A stretch of DNA of 64,000 nucleotides from Pseudemcibacter aquimaris (GCF_028869115.1 NZ_CP079800.1:1488001-1552000), one strand, 5' to 3'; numbered from the stretch's first letter, positions 18,272 to 27,662 are shown. Notes: generated by a model not told the origin, from the sequence alone. Made by a program: numbers and translations.

Positions 18272-19614
18272 TATCTAAATGAATGGGCGAGTGGCTTTTT
18301 AACGCTTGCCCATTTATTTTTTGGAAAAATACTCGCCAATTTATAAAGCAACAATCCAGCCGTAATAATGCCCACAGAAAAGAGAATTTCTTCTGTGTTT
18401 TGAATGGTTAGATAAAAAAGTGTTACCACGGTTATCGCGATAAAAATGACAGGTGGCAATGGATAGAGCGGTATTTTAAAACCGTCATAATCATCATTAT
18501 TTCTTTTTCGCAGAATAAAGACACCAATTATTACAAATAATGAATTGATCGCCATTGTAGCGCCGGAAAAGAGTAGAATTGTTTCGAAAGTGGCGCTCCA
18601 TAAAAATATAAGAGCCAAAATTGATTGTAACCAAATTGCCGTTGCAGGAATGCCGTGCCCGTTTTTCTTTCCTAAAAACTTAACGGCGTCATAATCTTCG
18701 CCAAGCATTTGAAGTACCCTTGGTGCCGCGACCAGCATGGCACTTACGGTTGAAATAAGCAGTAATGATAATGATAATCCCATTACCGTTCCACCGACAT
18801 CCCCAAAGGCATGATTGGCCGCGATAAAACCGATTTCAAGTTCACCTGCCATTGCATCCATCGGTGCAACAGTCAAAAACACATAATTCAGCAGCAAATA
18901 ACACAGCATCACAATGCCAGTCCCGACGATAAGCACTTTGGGTAATGATTTATTTGGGTTTTCAATTTCACTGGTCAGATATGTTGCCGCATTCCAACCG
19001 GTATAAGCATAACCGACATAAATCAAACTGACTGCAAATGCGCCGCCGGTAAATAGTGATAAGTCAGATGATTTTGGCATATAGCTAACGTTCTGTGGCG
19101 TTTCCACGAACATTAAGGCCGTTACCGAAAATACGATGATCAGCAAGATTTTGCCAGTTGTGAAGAAATCCTGCAATCCGCCGCTGTTTTTATGGGTGGT
19201 TGAATGAACGGCGGTCATGCTGATGATAAGAATGGTAGCGAGCCATAAAGAATTTAACGACGGGAAAACAGAACTTAAATATTCGCCGAATGTCATGGCC
19301 GCAAGTGCCGTTGGTGCGGCAAACCCAACAGTTACGGAAATCCAGCCAGATACAAATCCCGCACCAGGATGATAAATTTCACTTAAAAAATTATATTCAC
19401 CGCCGGAACGAGGAAGGCGGGAGCCAAGTTCCGCATAACATAACGCCCCACAAAGCGACATGAGGCCACCGATCGCCCATAGCGACATAATGACAAAACC
19501 TGATCTAATATCGGCGAGCTGGAAACCAAGACTTGTGAATATGCCAGTGCCAATCATATTGGCGACAACAATTGCCATGGCGGTTGGCGTGCTGAATTTC
19601 CCCTTTGTGGTCAT
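18145..19614 (-). CDS. APC superfamily amino acid permease with an antisense-derived C-terminal tail
   Basis: A 489-residue permease with about 12 hydrophobic helices. The first helix carries the APC substrate motif [13 protein letters not shown], and [17 protein letters not shown] is also typical. It probably exchanges or imports amino acids. The last 40 or so residues, from about [11 protein letters not shown] on, are odd: they are polar, Ser/Ala-rich, and translated from the strand opposite the 3' end of the chemoreceptor gene (127-base overlap) and through the chemoreceptor's terminator hairpin. Homologues should stop near the last TM helix, so the native stop appears to have been lost. 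Upstream ATG at 19614. Confidence 0.85.
   Translation of the reverse strand: MTTKGKFSTPTAMAIVVANMIGTGIFTSLGFQLADIRSGFVIMSLWAIGGLMSLCGALCYAELGSRLPRSGGEYNFLSEIYHPGAGFVSGWISVTVGFAAPTALAAMTFGEYLSSVFPSLNSLWLATILIISMTAVHSTTHKNSGGLQDFFTTGKILLIIVFSVTALMFVETPQNVSYMPKSSDLSLFTGGAFAVSLIYVGYAYTGWNAATYLTSEIENPNKSLPKVLIVGTGIVMLCYLLLNYVFLTVAPMDAMAGELEIGFIAANHAFGDVGGTVMGLSLSLLLISTVSAMLVAAPRVLQMLGEDYDAVKFLGKKNGHGIPATAIWLQSILALIFLWSATFETILLFSGATMAINSLFVIIGVFILRKRNNDDYDGFKIPLYPLPPVIFIAITVVTLFYLTIQNTEEILFSVGIITAGLLLYKLASIFPKNKWASVKKPLAHSFRYYFERTSLRKLSTSFLSTLVCSAKSSDAPSTVCAASPVSEAD
18282..18323. terminator. Terminator hairpin after the NIT chemoreceptor, inside the permease reading frame
   Basis: AATGGGCGAG and GCTTGCCCATT pair over about ten bases (one G-U) around a TGGCTTTTTAAC loop, followed by TTATTTTTT on the plus strand. 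It ends the chemoreceptor transcript, but also forms part of the permease coding sequence on the other strand. Confidence 0.7.
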
Positions 19615-19771
19615 ATTGATCCTTTTTGATTTTGAAGCTAGCAGTATATGTTGAGCGGGGCAAGTAAGCTTTACGAATTAGACGTGCATTTATGAAATTA
19701 TTTATTCACCACGATAAGTGGTTGCTTATGTGTGTTTTTTACGTAAACTCTTTTAAAAACAAGGAGGAAAC

Positions 19772-20191
19772 ATGGAAGCTGTCATTGATACATTAATAAT
19801 TGGATTTCCGTATTTTATTTCGCATTTCGGTCTAACGATGATTATGCTTGGGGTTAGTGTTTATATTTATGAGAAAATAACACCTTACCATGAACTTGAA
19901 CTTGTACGTGAAGGAAATAAAGCGGCGGCGATTTCCCTTGCTGCGGCCATACTGGGTCTTGCGATCCCGCTTGCAGAATGTCTTAAGGGTAGTATCAGTC
20001 TTTGGGATATATTAATATGGGGCGTTGTTATTCTTGTTGTGCAAATCCTAGCATTCTTTTTTGCAAACCTTGTAATTGATGATTTAAAAGGACGTATTGA
20101 ACGTGATGAAATCGGCGCTGCGATTTTGCTTTTTGCTGGTAAAATTTCAATTGCGCTACTGAATGCTGCGGCAATTTCAGATAAATTTTAA
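19772..20191 (+). CDS. DUF350 family membrane protein (YjfL-like)
   Basis: A 139-residue protein with four hydrophobic helices. Signatures of DUF350 are visible: a YEKITPYHELELVREGNKAAAISLAAAILGLAIPLA core and a C-terminal RIERDEIGAAILLFAGKISIALLNAAAI. The family (E. coli YjfL) is an uncharacterised inner-membrane family. AAGGAGG ten bases before the ATG is the strongest ribosome-binding site seen in the window. A GST gene follows nine bases after the stop, and the two are probably co-transcribed. Confidence 0.85.
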   Translation: MEAVIDTLIIGFPYFISHFGLTMIMLGVSVYIYEKITPYHELELVREGNKAAAISLAAAILGLAIPLAECLKGSISLWDILIWGVVILVVQILAFFFANLVIDDLKGRIERDEIGAAILLFAGKISIALLNAAAISDKF

Positions 20192-20200
20192 GGAAAAACC

Positions 20201-20839
20201 ATGCTGACAATTTATGGAAATAAAACATTCAATGTTGTGAAGGTCGTGATGGCAGCAGAAGAGATCGGCCTTGATTATGAATATAAGATGATTGATTTTA
20301 CCACTGGGGAAATGAAATCGCCGGAATATTTAAAAATTCACCCATTTGGTAAGGTTCCAGCCATAGAACATAATGGTACTGCTATTGTTGAAAGTAATAA
20401 TATTTGTCGTTATCTGGCAAATATTGGGGGTAAAAAATTATATTCAGATGATCCATTAGCTGCCGCCAAAATCGATGAAATGATTGATTTTATCGGCTAT
20501 CACGCCGGGCACACCATCACGACATATTTTTATCAGGAAATTGTCAAAAAAGCATTTCATAAGGCAGAACCTAATAAAGACAGTATCGCAAAAGCAAAAG
20601 AAACTCTTGATGGTCAATTACCATTCATTGATGAAAAACTTGGTAGTACTGAATTTATCTGTGGCGATAACATTACGATTGCGGATTGTGTGGCCTTTGG
20701 CATGGTTATGGTTCATGAATATACGAGCCTGGATATTAGCGAATATGAAAATATTTGTCGTTGGTATGACATGATGAAACAAAGACCATCATATGCCGCG
20801 ATGATGGAACATATTCCTGGGGGCTATGATTTCGGGTAA
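20201..20839 (+). CDS. Glutathione S-transferase family protein
   Basis: A 212-residue GST. The thioredoxin-like N-terminal domain has the cis-proline segment FGKVPAIEHNG and the glutathione gamma-glutamyl contact VESNNICRYL (normally ESxxI). The helical C-terminal domain has the N-capping box ITIADCVAFG with Asp. The catalytic residue is not certain: YGNKTFNVVKV places a Ser/Thr/Asn cluster near residue 7-11, as in theta/beta-like bacterial GSTs. The substrate is unknown. It is packed between DUF350 and a serine protease gene that starts five bases after its stop. Confidence 0.88.
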   Translation: MLTIYGNKTFNVVKVVMAAEEIGLDYEYKMIDFTTGEMKSPEYLKIHPFGKVPAIEHNGTAIVESNNICRYLANIGGKKLYSDDPLAAAKIDEMIDFIGYHAGHTITTYFYQEIVKKAFHKAEPNKDSIAKAKETLDGQLPFIDEKLGSTEFICGDNITIADCVAFGMVMVHEYTSLDISEYENICRWYDMMKQRPSYAAMMEHIPGGYDFG

Positions 20840-20843
20840 TTGA

Positions 20844-21710
20844 ATGAGAAGTTTTTTATCGTTTCTTATATTGTTTATTGTGGTTGCTATCGGGGAATTT
20901 TCAAAAGACCCTGATTATAAAAAACCGCGTGTTGCGCCGCCACCTGCGGGTGGTCCATCGGCACCACCAATGCCCGATATAAACCCGGAAGGGCGAGGTG
21001 AGCTTGAACCGCCATCAGCATTTGATCCAACCATTGAAATTGCAGAAGATGTTAAAAGGCCGAGTGCGCAATATACCGGCACAGCCTTTTCTATTGATAA
21101 TCGTGGACTTTGGGTAACGGCGAAGCATGTCACCCATGGCTGTGATCAATTAATGTTATTGCGCCCGCATAGAAGAGCACTTAACGTTGAAGCATTATCA
21201 GAACACCGCCGCGCCGATGTTGCTATTTTAAGAACCGATGGTGGATACGGGGCGTTTCCTGTGAATTATGAAACCCCGGAATATGATCAGGAAGGATTTC
21301 ATTTTGGCTTTCCACGTGGTGAACCGGGTGATGTATATTCAAAATTAATCGGAAGACGCATCATTAAAACAACTGGTATAAACCGTGGTAAAGAACCCGT
21401 TCTTGTCTGGGCAGAGAAAATAAGAGTACCCGACAGCAATGAAAGCCTAGGTGGGATTAGTGGCGGACCAATTTTAAATAGTGACGGTAGCGTTGTGGGC
21501 GTACACATCGCCGGGTCGGTCAGAAGAGGGCGTTCATTCTCGTCATTACCCAGAACGATTAATCAGTTGTTAGATCAGAATGATATTACATTGAATAATC
21601 AGTTATCAACACCACCAAAATCCATGCTTAATCAGTCTGATTTTGATGATTTGGGCGATGATTTACGTAAAAATCTACAGGTAGCGCAGGTCATTTGTAG
21701 AACTAATTAA
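20844..21710 (+). CDS. Secreted or membrane-anchored trypsin-like serine protease
   Basis: A 288-residue protein. Residues 3-17 are hydrophobic (signal peptide or anchor), then comes a proline-rich linker (about 28-60). The protease domain has the full triad: H95 in WVTAKHVTHGC, D125 in RRADVAILR, and S206 in LGGISGGPIL. It resembles the PF13365 (trypsin-like peptidase 2) fold. There is no PDZ domain, so it is not a DegP-type protease. C100 and a C-terminal cysteine (CRTN) could form a disulfide in the periplasm. It starts five bases after the GST gene. Confidence 0.85.
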   Translation: MRSFLSFLILFIVVAIGEFSKDPDYKKPRVAPPPAGGPSAPPMPDINPEGRGELEPPSAFDPTIEIAEDVKRPSAQYTGTAFSIDNRGLWVTAKHVTHGCDQLMLLRPHRRALNVEALSEHRRADVAILRTDGGYGAFPVNYETPEYDQEGFHFGFPRGEPGDVYSKLIGRRIIKTTGINRGKEPVLVWAEKIRVPDSNESLGGISGGPILNSDGSVVGVHIAGSVRRGRSFSSLPRTINQLLDQNDITLNNQLSTPPKSMLNQSDFDDLGDDLRKNLQVAQVICRTN

Positions 21711-21765
21711 GTAAATTATAATTATTTAAAATAGTTATTGCTAAAAGAAATTCGCGTGACAGGTG

Positions 21766-21780
21766 TAATTTGTTATGATA
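21766..21780 (+). promoter_or_regulatory. Extended -10 promoter before the small Cys-containing gene
   Basis: TGTTATGATA contains TGn-TATGAT, an extended -10 element. It includes the upstream in-frame ATG at 21775, which argues that translation starts at the later ATG (21814). No convincing -35 is seen. Confidence 0.4.
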
Positions 21781-21813
21781 TTTTATATATTAACTAACAA
21801 ATTCGAGGACGTC

Positions 21814-22044
21814 ATGCGTAAGAAGGATATTGGTGGGCATACGCTTGAATTGCTTCATGATGGAAAAATTAACGAAGCGATTGATGCATTTCACGATGAA
21901 TGCGATGACCTAACTGATTGTAAATATAGTAATAATAAAGAAAAATGTGTAAAACTTTGTTTGTTACCGAAACTAAGCTATTTGGATATTTGTGCAAATA
22001 ATCCTGAATTAAAAGGTGTATTGCACAAATTGCATAATCAATAA
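21814..22044 (+). CDS. Small cysteine-containing cytosolic protein, unknown
   Basis: A 76-residue protein from the ATG at 21814, chosen because GAGGA lies about seven bases upstream and the earlier ATG (21775) falls in a likely -10 box. It is mostly helical and charged, with five cysteines (HDECDDLTDC, KCVKLC, DICANN) in a C-x5-C-x8-C-x3-C type spacing, suggesting metal or disulfide chemistry. There is no signal peptide, so it should be cytosolic. I do not recognise the family. It has its own promoter and a bidirectional terminator behind it. Confidence 0.6.
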   Translation: MRKKDIGGHTLELLHDGKINEAIDAFHDECDDLTDCKYSNNKEKCVKLCLLPKLSYLDICANNPELKGVLHKLHNQ

Positions 22045-22067
22045 AAAGGCGCTTTTTTAAGCGCCTT
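22045..22067. terminator. Bidirectional terminator
   Basis: AAGGCGCTT and AAGCGCCTT pair perfectly around a short T-rich loop. On the minus strand the stem is followed by TTTTT, so it mainly ends the serine hydrolase gene; on the plus strand it closes the small Cys-containing gene. Confidence 0.8.
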
Positions 22068-22083
22068 GATTATTTTGAAATTA

Positions 22084-23340
22084 TTATTGGTTGACGACAT
22101 CTGCGGCTAATTGTTCTGCGATCTTTCTAAAATCCCAAAATTCATCAGTTTTTGAATTAATATTTACTGCTATGGCAAGGTCGTGTTCTGGATAAATAAC
22201 GAGCCATGATTGTGCGCCTCTTGAAATGCCGCCATGATTTATGCCGATTGTTCCATTTAAGTCATCATGAACGGCATTATAAACACGCCAACCGAGCGCA
22301 TATTTTTCGTTATTCACTTCACCGTTTGGCAGTTTTTGTGGTGTCCAGAATGTATTTCTCGTTTTTTCCTGAATAAAGTCACCATTCATAAAGCCACCAG
22401 CAAGTCTTACTAAATCTGTTGATGTTGATAAAAAGCCACCACCTGCAAGCCTATGGCTTAAATCCACATCTCCCCATTCTGTCACTTGATTAGATGCACC
22501 ATCATTATTCCAGTAAAATTTTGCTTTATTTTTTGATGAGATTGCATATTCTGCTTCTGTATTATGCATTTCTAATTCTGAAAAAACTTGAGTTTTCATT
22601 ACATCAAGATACGGTTTATTTGTTGCGGATTGCATAACGGCGCTCAGTAAAACTGTGCTAAAGGTTGTGTAATGAAAATTTGTGCCGGGTTCGAACATTA
22701 AATCTGAACCATCAAAAATTTCGAGTGCTTCAATCACATCTTCGTATCTTGTTGAAAGTGATGTTGATTTATAAAGTCCAATGAGATCACCATTATCAGA
22801 ATATCCAGGAAGCCCCGCCATGTGTGAAGCCAGTTGTCGTGGTGTTATGTTTTCCCAATCCGGATTTGGTAAATTTTTCATATATTTTGAAATTGGTGCG
22901 TCCAATTGAATGATGCCTTCGTCAACAAGCCTTGCTAGTCCTGCTGATGTAATAGCTTTCGCGGTGCTGCCGATCCTATACTTGGTATTCGGTGTTGCTG
23001 GTATTTCTGCCTCTACATCGGCCCATCCTGTTGCACCAGACCATATGACCTCATTTTTATGGAATATTGATGCGGATAGGGAAGGCGCATTGATCGACTG
23101 GCGGTGCTCTTCTAATAAATCTATCCAGTTTTCCCCCAGTTCGGCTGTAATTTCATTTGAAAATTTTTCCATTTTGGGTGCGTTTTCGGGAATTTCGAAA
23201 TGCAGTGACGGCGGCATCGGTAAAAACCCATTATATGCGGCATACATATAAAATGGTGATAAGAACCACATCAAAATCAATGCAATAAATAAACTAATCG
23301 ATTTAATGGGGTGTTTTTTTAAAATTAAAATTGGTTTCAT
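22084..23340 (-). CDS. Serine hydrolase, beta-lactamase class C/PBP4* family
   Basis: A 418-residue protein with an N-terminal membrane anchor or signal (about 15-36) and a penicillin-binding-like domain. The SxxK motif is S125-T-A-K128 in YRIGSTAKAI, the second motif is FHYTTFS (a Tyr in the place of YxN), and the third is GINHGGISRG (HxG). The region GLPGYSDNGDL and the family's HMAGLPGY stretch are also present. Such proteins are usually D-aminopeptidases, esterases or transpeptidase-like enzymes rather than true beta-lactamases. A periplasmic membrane-bound role is inferred. Confidence 0.85.
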   Translation of the reverse strand: MKPILILKKHPIKSISLFIALILMWFLSPFYMYAAYNGFLPMPPSLHFEIPENAPKMEKFSNEITAELGENWIDLLEEHRQSINAPSLSASIFHKNEVIWSGATGWADVEAEIPATPNTKYRIGSTAKAITSAGLARLVDEGIIQLDAPISKYMKNLPNPDWENITPRQLASHMAGLPGYSDNGDLIGLYKSTSLSTRYEDVIEALEIFDGSDLMFEPGTNFHYTTFSTVLLSAVMQSATNKPYLDVMKTQVFSELEMHNTEAEYAISSKNKAKFYWNNDGASNQVTEWGDVDLSHRLAGGGFLSTSTDLVRLAGGFMNGDFIQEKTRNTFWTPQKLPNGEVNNEKYALGWRVYNAVHDDLNGTIGINHGGISRGAQSWLVIYPEHDLAIAVNINSKTDEFWDFRKIAEQLAADVVNQ

Positions 23341-23466
23341 GTTTCATCCATCTGTTAAAAATAATGATCAGATTGTGAAAAACATGCGCTCTAGTCTTTT
23401 CAGAAATAAAAAATATTCACCATTTTTGAAAATCAATGTGAATTTTTGAAAATAATCAGTGGATGA

Positions 23467-24495
23467 TTATTCTTTTGCTTTGAATTCTCTAGGGGATTTT
23501 CCGGTTTCATTACGGAAGGCACGGTTAAATGATCCGACAGAGCCATACCCCAAATCCATCGCAATAGTAAGAATTTGTGTTGATGCTTCATTTTCATCTT
23601 TTAAGCGTTCGCAAGCTTCTTTAATGCGGTATTCATTTAAATATGTGGAAAAATTGCGGTATCCAAGGCAACTGTTAATTAAATAACGAAGCTGGTGTTC
23701 TGGTATAGATAATGTGTAAGAAAGATTTTTAATGCTTAGGTTTTCTTGGCGGTAACCGCCTTCACTCATAAATTTATTTAACGCGTTATAGTGCGCCTTA
23801 TATTTATTGGGGATGTCATTTATATTTGGGTTCTTATTACTATCTGGAACAATAAGAATGTCCGAAAGGGACGGGGAAATCAATATCCGCCCCATATAGG
23901 CAATAAGAATAAAGAAACCAATTGAAATCAATGCACTAAAGGCTGGTGTATGACGTATGCTGTCGTCAAATATTTCGCTATAAGCAATGATTGAAAAGAT
24001 TAAGCATGTGATGCCAGTGAACCAAACCCTAAACTTTCTGCGTTGATCCATAAGATCATCGTTTAATCCGCTGATTGCCATGTAAATACAGTGGAATAAT
24101 AGAAATAACGATATCCAGTGAACCATCACATGATAAAAACCATCACCATCGGTAAAACCAAAGAAAATAATGTTTCCGGCAAAGATCCCCGCGAATAAAT
24201 ATTTCATTATTTTCTTAGCGGGAAACTGATTAAACAATGGATATATAACGAGCCAAAAGGCAAATGCCATGTAATCAGTAAAGATCAGTAAGATATTACG
24301 TAAAAAACCATATTGTTCATCGGCAATTGGTGCGGATAACAATAAATAGGATGCAATACAAAGACCCAATAATAATATGTTCTTATATCGGCTAAAGCTA
24401 TTTGGCCTAATCAAAATGGTAAAAAACATAAATAACTGACCGACCGCCGCGACGCGGAAAAAAATATCGGTAACAGTTGTAATGTTAAAATCCAT
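23467..24495 (-). CDS. AraC family regulator with membrane-embedded N-terminal half
   Basis: A 342-residue protein with about seven hydrophobic helices in residues 1-205, then a cytosolic linker and a C-terminal AraC-type HTH domain. The DNA-binding part shows LSIPEHQLRYLINSCLG, the family's second helix region ILTIAMDLGYGSVGSFNRAFRNETGKSPREF. This layout (7TM plus AraC) occurs in signal-sensing regulators from Bacteroidetes and alphaproteobacteria. Its target may be the serine hydrolase just downstream on the same strand, but that is only positional. Confidence 0.85.
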   Translation of the reverse strand: MDFNITTVTDIFFRVAAVGQLFMFFTILIRPNSFSRYKNILLLGLCIASYLLLSAPIADEQYGFLRNILLIFTDYMAFAFWLVIYPLFNQFPAKKIMKYLFAGIFAGNIIFFGFTDGDGFYHVMVHWISLFLLFHCIYMAISGLNDDLMDQRRKFRVWFTGITCLIFSIIAYSEIFDDSIRHTPAFSALISIGFFILIAYMGRILISPSLSDILIVPDSNKNPNINDIPNKYKAHYNALNKFMSEGGYRQENLSIKNLSYTLSIPEHQLRYLINSCLGYRNFSTYLNEYRIKEACERLKDENEASTQILTIAMDLGYGSVGSFNRAFRNETGKSPREFKAKE

Positions 24496-24519
24496 TTTAT
24501 GTCTTTATTCCCTTGCGAT

Positions 24520-24918
24520 TTAAAAGAATTCGTAGGCTTCTTTATTTTCGCCCTCATATTTATAAATGGCAAGTTTATTACCATCCGGATCACGGAAATA
24601 CGCCATATAAAATTTACCGCCGCGCTCACCAGGGCCGCCATCACAAGTGGCACCATTTTCAAGCATCAAATCATAAATGCGGTGAACATCATCACGTGCT
24701 GCAACGGGAAAGGCAAACATAACGCCATTGCCAACGGTCGCAGGGTTTCCATTATAGGGAACACCGATTGCAAATGATGGTTTTCCTTGTCCCGTTGTCC
24801 AAAGAACGAAATCATCAAGTTCCACCTGTCGTTTTGCACCAATTTCAGCAAAAAGTGTGTCGTAAAACTGGCTTGATTTTTCAATGCTGCTGACACCAAC
24901 CATTGTGTAACCGATCAT
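24520..24918 (-). CDS. VOC (glyoxalase/bleomycin resistance) family protein
   Basis: A 132-residue single-module pair of beta-alpha-beta-beta-beta repeats. It begins MIGYTMVGVSSIEKSSQFYD and has PSFAIGVPYNG, then MAYFRDPDGNKLAIYK at the C-terminal end with the metal-ligand Glu position replaced by Lys/Ala. The family covers glyoxalases, extradiol dioxygenases and resistance proteins; nothing here identifies a substrate. It stands 24 bases upstream of the membrane AraC gene on the same strand. Confidence 0.85.
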   Translation of the reverse strand: MIGYTMVGVSSIEKSSQFYDTLFAEIGAKRQVELDDFVLWTTGQGKPSFAIGVPYNGNPATVGNGVMFAFPVAARDDVHRIYDLMLENGATCDGGPGERGGKFYMAYFRDPDGNKLAIYKYEGENKEAYEFF

Positions 24919-25009
24919 TTTTAAGTCCTTATAATTATTGTTAAATCAAAACTGTTTTATTTTGTTTTAATAACACGTTCAAGTTTTTAAGATACAGATT
25001 TGATTATGA

Positions 25010-25018
25010 TGCTATAAT
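25010..25018 (+). promoter_or_regulatory. Extended -10 promoter of the TolB-like gene
   Basis: TGCTATAAT is a perfect extended -10 element (TGn followed by TATAAT), 33 bases before the chosen ATG. No -35 consensus is seen at the usual distance. Confidence 0.5.
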
Positions 25019-25050
25019 CGTAATGAATTCATTTGTTAGGGGCAATGGCA

Positions 25051-25938
25051 ATGAAAACCATTTCCAAACTGATAAGCATATTTTTAATTTGGATTGCGGT
25101 TCTTACAATTCAAATCAGCATCTCATATGCAACAGATTACCATATCCACCCTCAAGTTTCCCCGGATGGTAAAAGCGCAGCTTATTATTATATTAATGCG
25201 GATTTTACCGTACGAGAGATTAGAAAAATTGACTTTGAAACCAATGACTTAAATCAGTTTCATGATTTTGAGGGAAGTAATCCGGCATATTCGCCCGATG
25301 GAAAGGGTTTGGCATTTGCGGCTCGCGTGCCAGATGGTTCAAAAATTGTTATTGGTGATGTGATTACGGGAAAACAAGAAACAATATTTAAAAGCAGTGA
25401 CCGCGTTATGCACACATATTGGTCACCGGATGGCCAAAAAATTTCATTCATATTGAATACCGATGAAGGTACTGATATCTGGATGATAAGACGCGATGGA
25501 ACTGACCTGACACGGATTACAGAAACAGTTGAAAATGAATTTCACCCGAAATGGAGCCACGATGGCAACTATCTTGTATATGATACAGGACCAAATGATA
25601 TGCGCACCATCAACAGAATTGATGTGAATAGCGGTGAAAGTGTGGTGATGGTTCCTGCAACGACTGGCTGGGGTGTTGGTGTGCCGTCATTTTCCAATGA
25701 TGATAGTAAACTGGTTTATGAACGTTACCCACTTGATGGGTCGCAGGAAGATAGATCATTATGGATCATGGACGTGAACACACAAAAAAGCTATCAACTA
25801 GCCGAAGGTAATGGAATAGGCGGTTCTGCTTGGCTACCGGATGATAGCGGGTTACTATATCATCAGATAATAGATGATTATTCCATATTTAAAATTAATG
25901 TTGACGGAACAGGGCGTATCAACCTTTTGAAGAAGTAA
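25051..25938 (+). CDS. Exported TolB-like beta-propeller protein (PD40 repeats)
   Basis: A 295-residue protein from the ATG at 25051, which has TAGGGG upstream at good distance and begins a clear signal peptide (MKTISKLISIFLIWIAVL, cleavage near SYA-TD). The mature part repeats the PD40 pattern: SPDGKSAAYY, SPDGKGLAFAA, SPDGQKISFI, SHDGNYLVYD, SNDDSKLVYE and LPDDSGLLYH. These are the blades of a six-bladed propeller like that of TolB or DPP4 N-terminal domains. There is no peptidase domain. It probably acts in the periplasm as a binding scaffold; the ligand is unknown. Confidence 0.8.
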   Translation: MKTISKLISIFLIWIAVLTIQISISYATDYHIHPQVSPDGKSAAYYYINADFTVREIRKIDFETNDLNQFHDFEGSNPAYSPDGKGLAFAARVPDGSKIVIGDVITGKQETIFKSSDRVMHTYWSPDGQKISFILNTDEGTDIWMIRRDGTDLTRITETVENEFHPKWSHDGNYLVYDTGPNDMRTINRIDVNSGESVVMVPATTGWGVGVPSFSNDDSKLVYERYPLDGSQEDRSLWIMDVNTQKSYQLAEGNGIGGSAWLPDDSGLLYHQIIDDYSIFKINVDGTGRINLLKK

Positions 25939-25953
25939 TTAAGGCAATTTTGC

Positions 25954-26712
25954 ATGACCTGCGCGATAAGAGAGTATCAAGATACGATTGAAACCCACAC
26001 ACATGATGATTTTCATCAAGTGGTTATTCCGTTTACGGGTGGGCTTGAAATCGATATCGAAGGTAGGCAAGGCATTATCGCTGGCCGTGAGATTGGTATC
26101 GTGGTGCAGGGGGAGCGTCATTCTTTTCGTGCGGATGATGATAATCGGTTTTTGGTATTGGATATTGAAAATCAGGCTGACCCTGAAATAGAGCGTCTTT
26201 GGCAAATCGCGGTTGATAAACCATTTTTAAAATTATCGGAAGCATCATTAAGCCTTACGAATTATGCCAGGTTTAATTCACATGTTGCGAAATCTGATAA
26301 ATTATTACGATTATGGCAGTCGCTTTTTATTCAATCATTATCCAGTGAAATTGATAATGGTATTGATCATATTCCAGAGCGTTTAAAAAAAGTTCTCCAT
26401 TATATCGAAATGAATTATGCGACCCAGATTTCAAATAAGGATCTCGCGGATGTGGCCTGTCTTTCATCATCACAGCTTCATCATGTTTTTCAAAGTACAC
26501 TTGGAACATCGCCACAAAAATATGTAACGGAACGCAAACTTTCTGCGGCAAAGCAATTAATGTTAAAGGGGATGTCACTCGCGCATATTGCGGATGAGGT
26601 GGGCTTTGCTGATCAAGGATCATTTAGTCGTGCTTTCAAACAGCACCATGGTATTTCACCCGGTGCATGGCGAAAACAAGAGCTTGCGTTAAAAAGTCCG
26701 GAATTTGGGTAA
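25954..26712 (+). CDS. AraC family transcriptional regulator with cupin N-terminus
   Basis: A 252-residue regulator. Residues 1-110 form a cupin-like sensor domain (THDDFHQVVIPFTGGLEIDIEG), and residues 150-245 the two helix-turn-helix motifs (SNKDLADVACLSSSQLHHVF and LAHIADEVGFADQGSFSRAFKQ) ending GISPGAWR. Such proteins usually sense a small molecule and activate a neighbouring gene. The gene directly downstream, a YddG-like exporter, starts 57 bases later and is the natural candidate target. The plus-strand TolB-like gene ends only 15 bases before it. Confidence 0.88.
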   Translation: MTCAIREYQDTIETHTHDDFHQVVIPFTGGLEIDIEGRQGIIAGREIGIVVQGERHSFRADDDNRFLVLDIENQADPEIERLWQIAVDKPFLKLSEASLSLTNYARFNSHVAKSDKLLRLWQSLFIQSLSSEIDNGIDHIPERLKKVLHYIEMNYATQISNKDLADVACLSSSQLHHVFQSTLGTSPQKYVTERKLSAAKQLMLKGMSLAHIADEVGFADQGSFSRAFKQHHGISPGAWRKQELALKSPEFG

Positions 26713-26768
26713 AGATATAATGCCAAATCAATGAAATACTTAATCATAATTTTGATTAAGGATATTTC

Positions 26769-27662
26769 ATGCAATTAAAGGCAACATTAATCGGCAGTAT
26801 CGCGATTTTTTTATGGTCGGTGCTCGCGTTATTTACATCAATTACCGGTGCAATTCCCGCGTTTCAGTTATTGTTTTTAACATTTCTGATTGGCGGTTTG
26901 GTTGGACTAGGCTTTCTTATTAAAAAAGGCGTGGTACTTGATGATATTAAATCCCATCCAATGAAAGTATGGCTGATCAGTATTGGTGGGCTTTTTGGCT
27001 ATCATTTTTTCTATTTTACCGCACTTGGTAAAGCACCGGTTGCGGATGCTAGCTTGATTGCGTATCTGTGGCCGCTGTTAATCGTGCTTTTGTCGCCGTT
27101 GGTGCTTAAAGACAAGCTACGCTGGTATCATCTTGGTGGCGCGATGCTTGCATTTTCCGGTGCTGCCTATCTGCTTATATCAAAGGGTGAGTTTTTATTT
27201 TCATCTGATTTTGCGGTTGGGTATTTAATGGCCTTTTTTAGTGCATTAATTTGGTCTGTTTATTCCATCTTAAACCGCACGATCAATAAAGTCGGCACGG
27301 AAATGGTGGCGTTTTTTTGTCTTGGGACAGCACTTCTTGGTGGAATATGTCATGTGATATTGGAAACATGGGTTTCGCCGGATGTTTATCAATGGCTTGC
27401 CATTGCTGCGCTTGGTGTGGGGCCTGTGGGCGCTGCATTTTACGCGTGGGATTATGGCACCAAACACGGAAATATCAGGTTACTTGGTGTTTTTTCATAT
27501 GCGGCACCACTGTTAAGCACCATCATATTAACCGTAACCGGACATGCAGTGTTCACGTGGGGCTTGATGACGTCATGCCTGCTAATTGTCGGTGGCGCAT
27601 TGCTCGCATCGATCGATGTTTTTAAATTGAACATAAAAAAGGCGCCGGGTAGGGCGCCTTGA
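26769..27662 (+). CDS. DMT superfamily exporter, YddG-like (EamA)
   Basis: A 297-residue transporter with ten TM helices in two EamA repeats. The fourth helix region KAPVADASLIAYLWPLLIVL is typical of the YddG (aromatic amino acid exporter) branch, and VGPVGAAFYAWDYGTKHGNIRLLGV matches its second repeat. It probably exports aromatic or other amino acids or related compounds; the substrate is inferred from family only. The cupin AraC regulator lies directly upstream. The 3' end of the reading frame enters the terminator hairpin. Confidence 0.85.
   Translation: MQLKATLIGSIAIFLWSVLALFTSITGAIPAFQLLFLTFLIGGLVGLGFLIKKGVVLDDIKSHPMKVWLISIGGLFGYHFFYFTALGKAPVADASLIAYLWPLLIVLLSPLVLKDKLRWYHLGGAMLAFSGAAYLLISKGEFLFSSDFAVGYLMAFFSALIWSVYSILNRTINKVGTEMVAFFCLGTALLGGICHVILETWVSPDVYQWLAIAALGVGPVGAAFYAWDYGTKHGNIRLLGVFSYAAPLLSTIILTVTGHAVFTWGLMTSCLLIVGGALLASIDVFKLNIKKAPGRAP

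Noticed and set aside
21775-21813. Upstream ATG giving a 13-residue longer small Cys protein
   Set aside because: It lies in a likely -10 box and has no SD, while the later ATG has GAGGA.
22084-23340. Possible true class C beta-lactamase
   Set aside because: The YxN motif is not intact and the protein has a membrane anchor and family features of D-aminopeptidase/esterase-type serine hydrolases.
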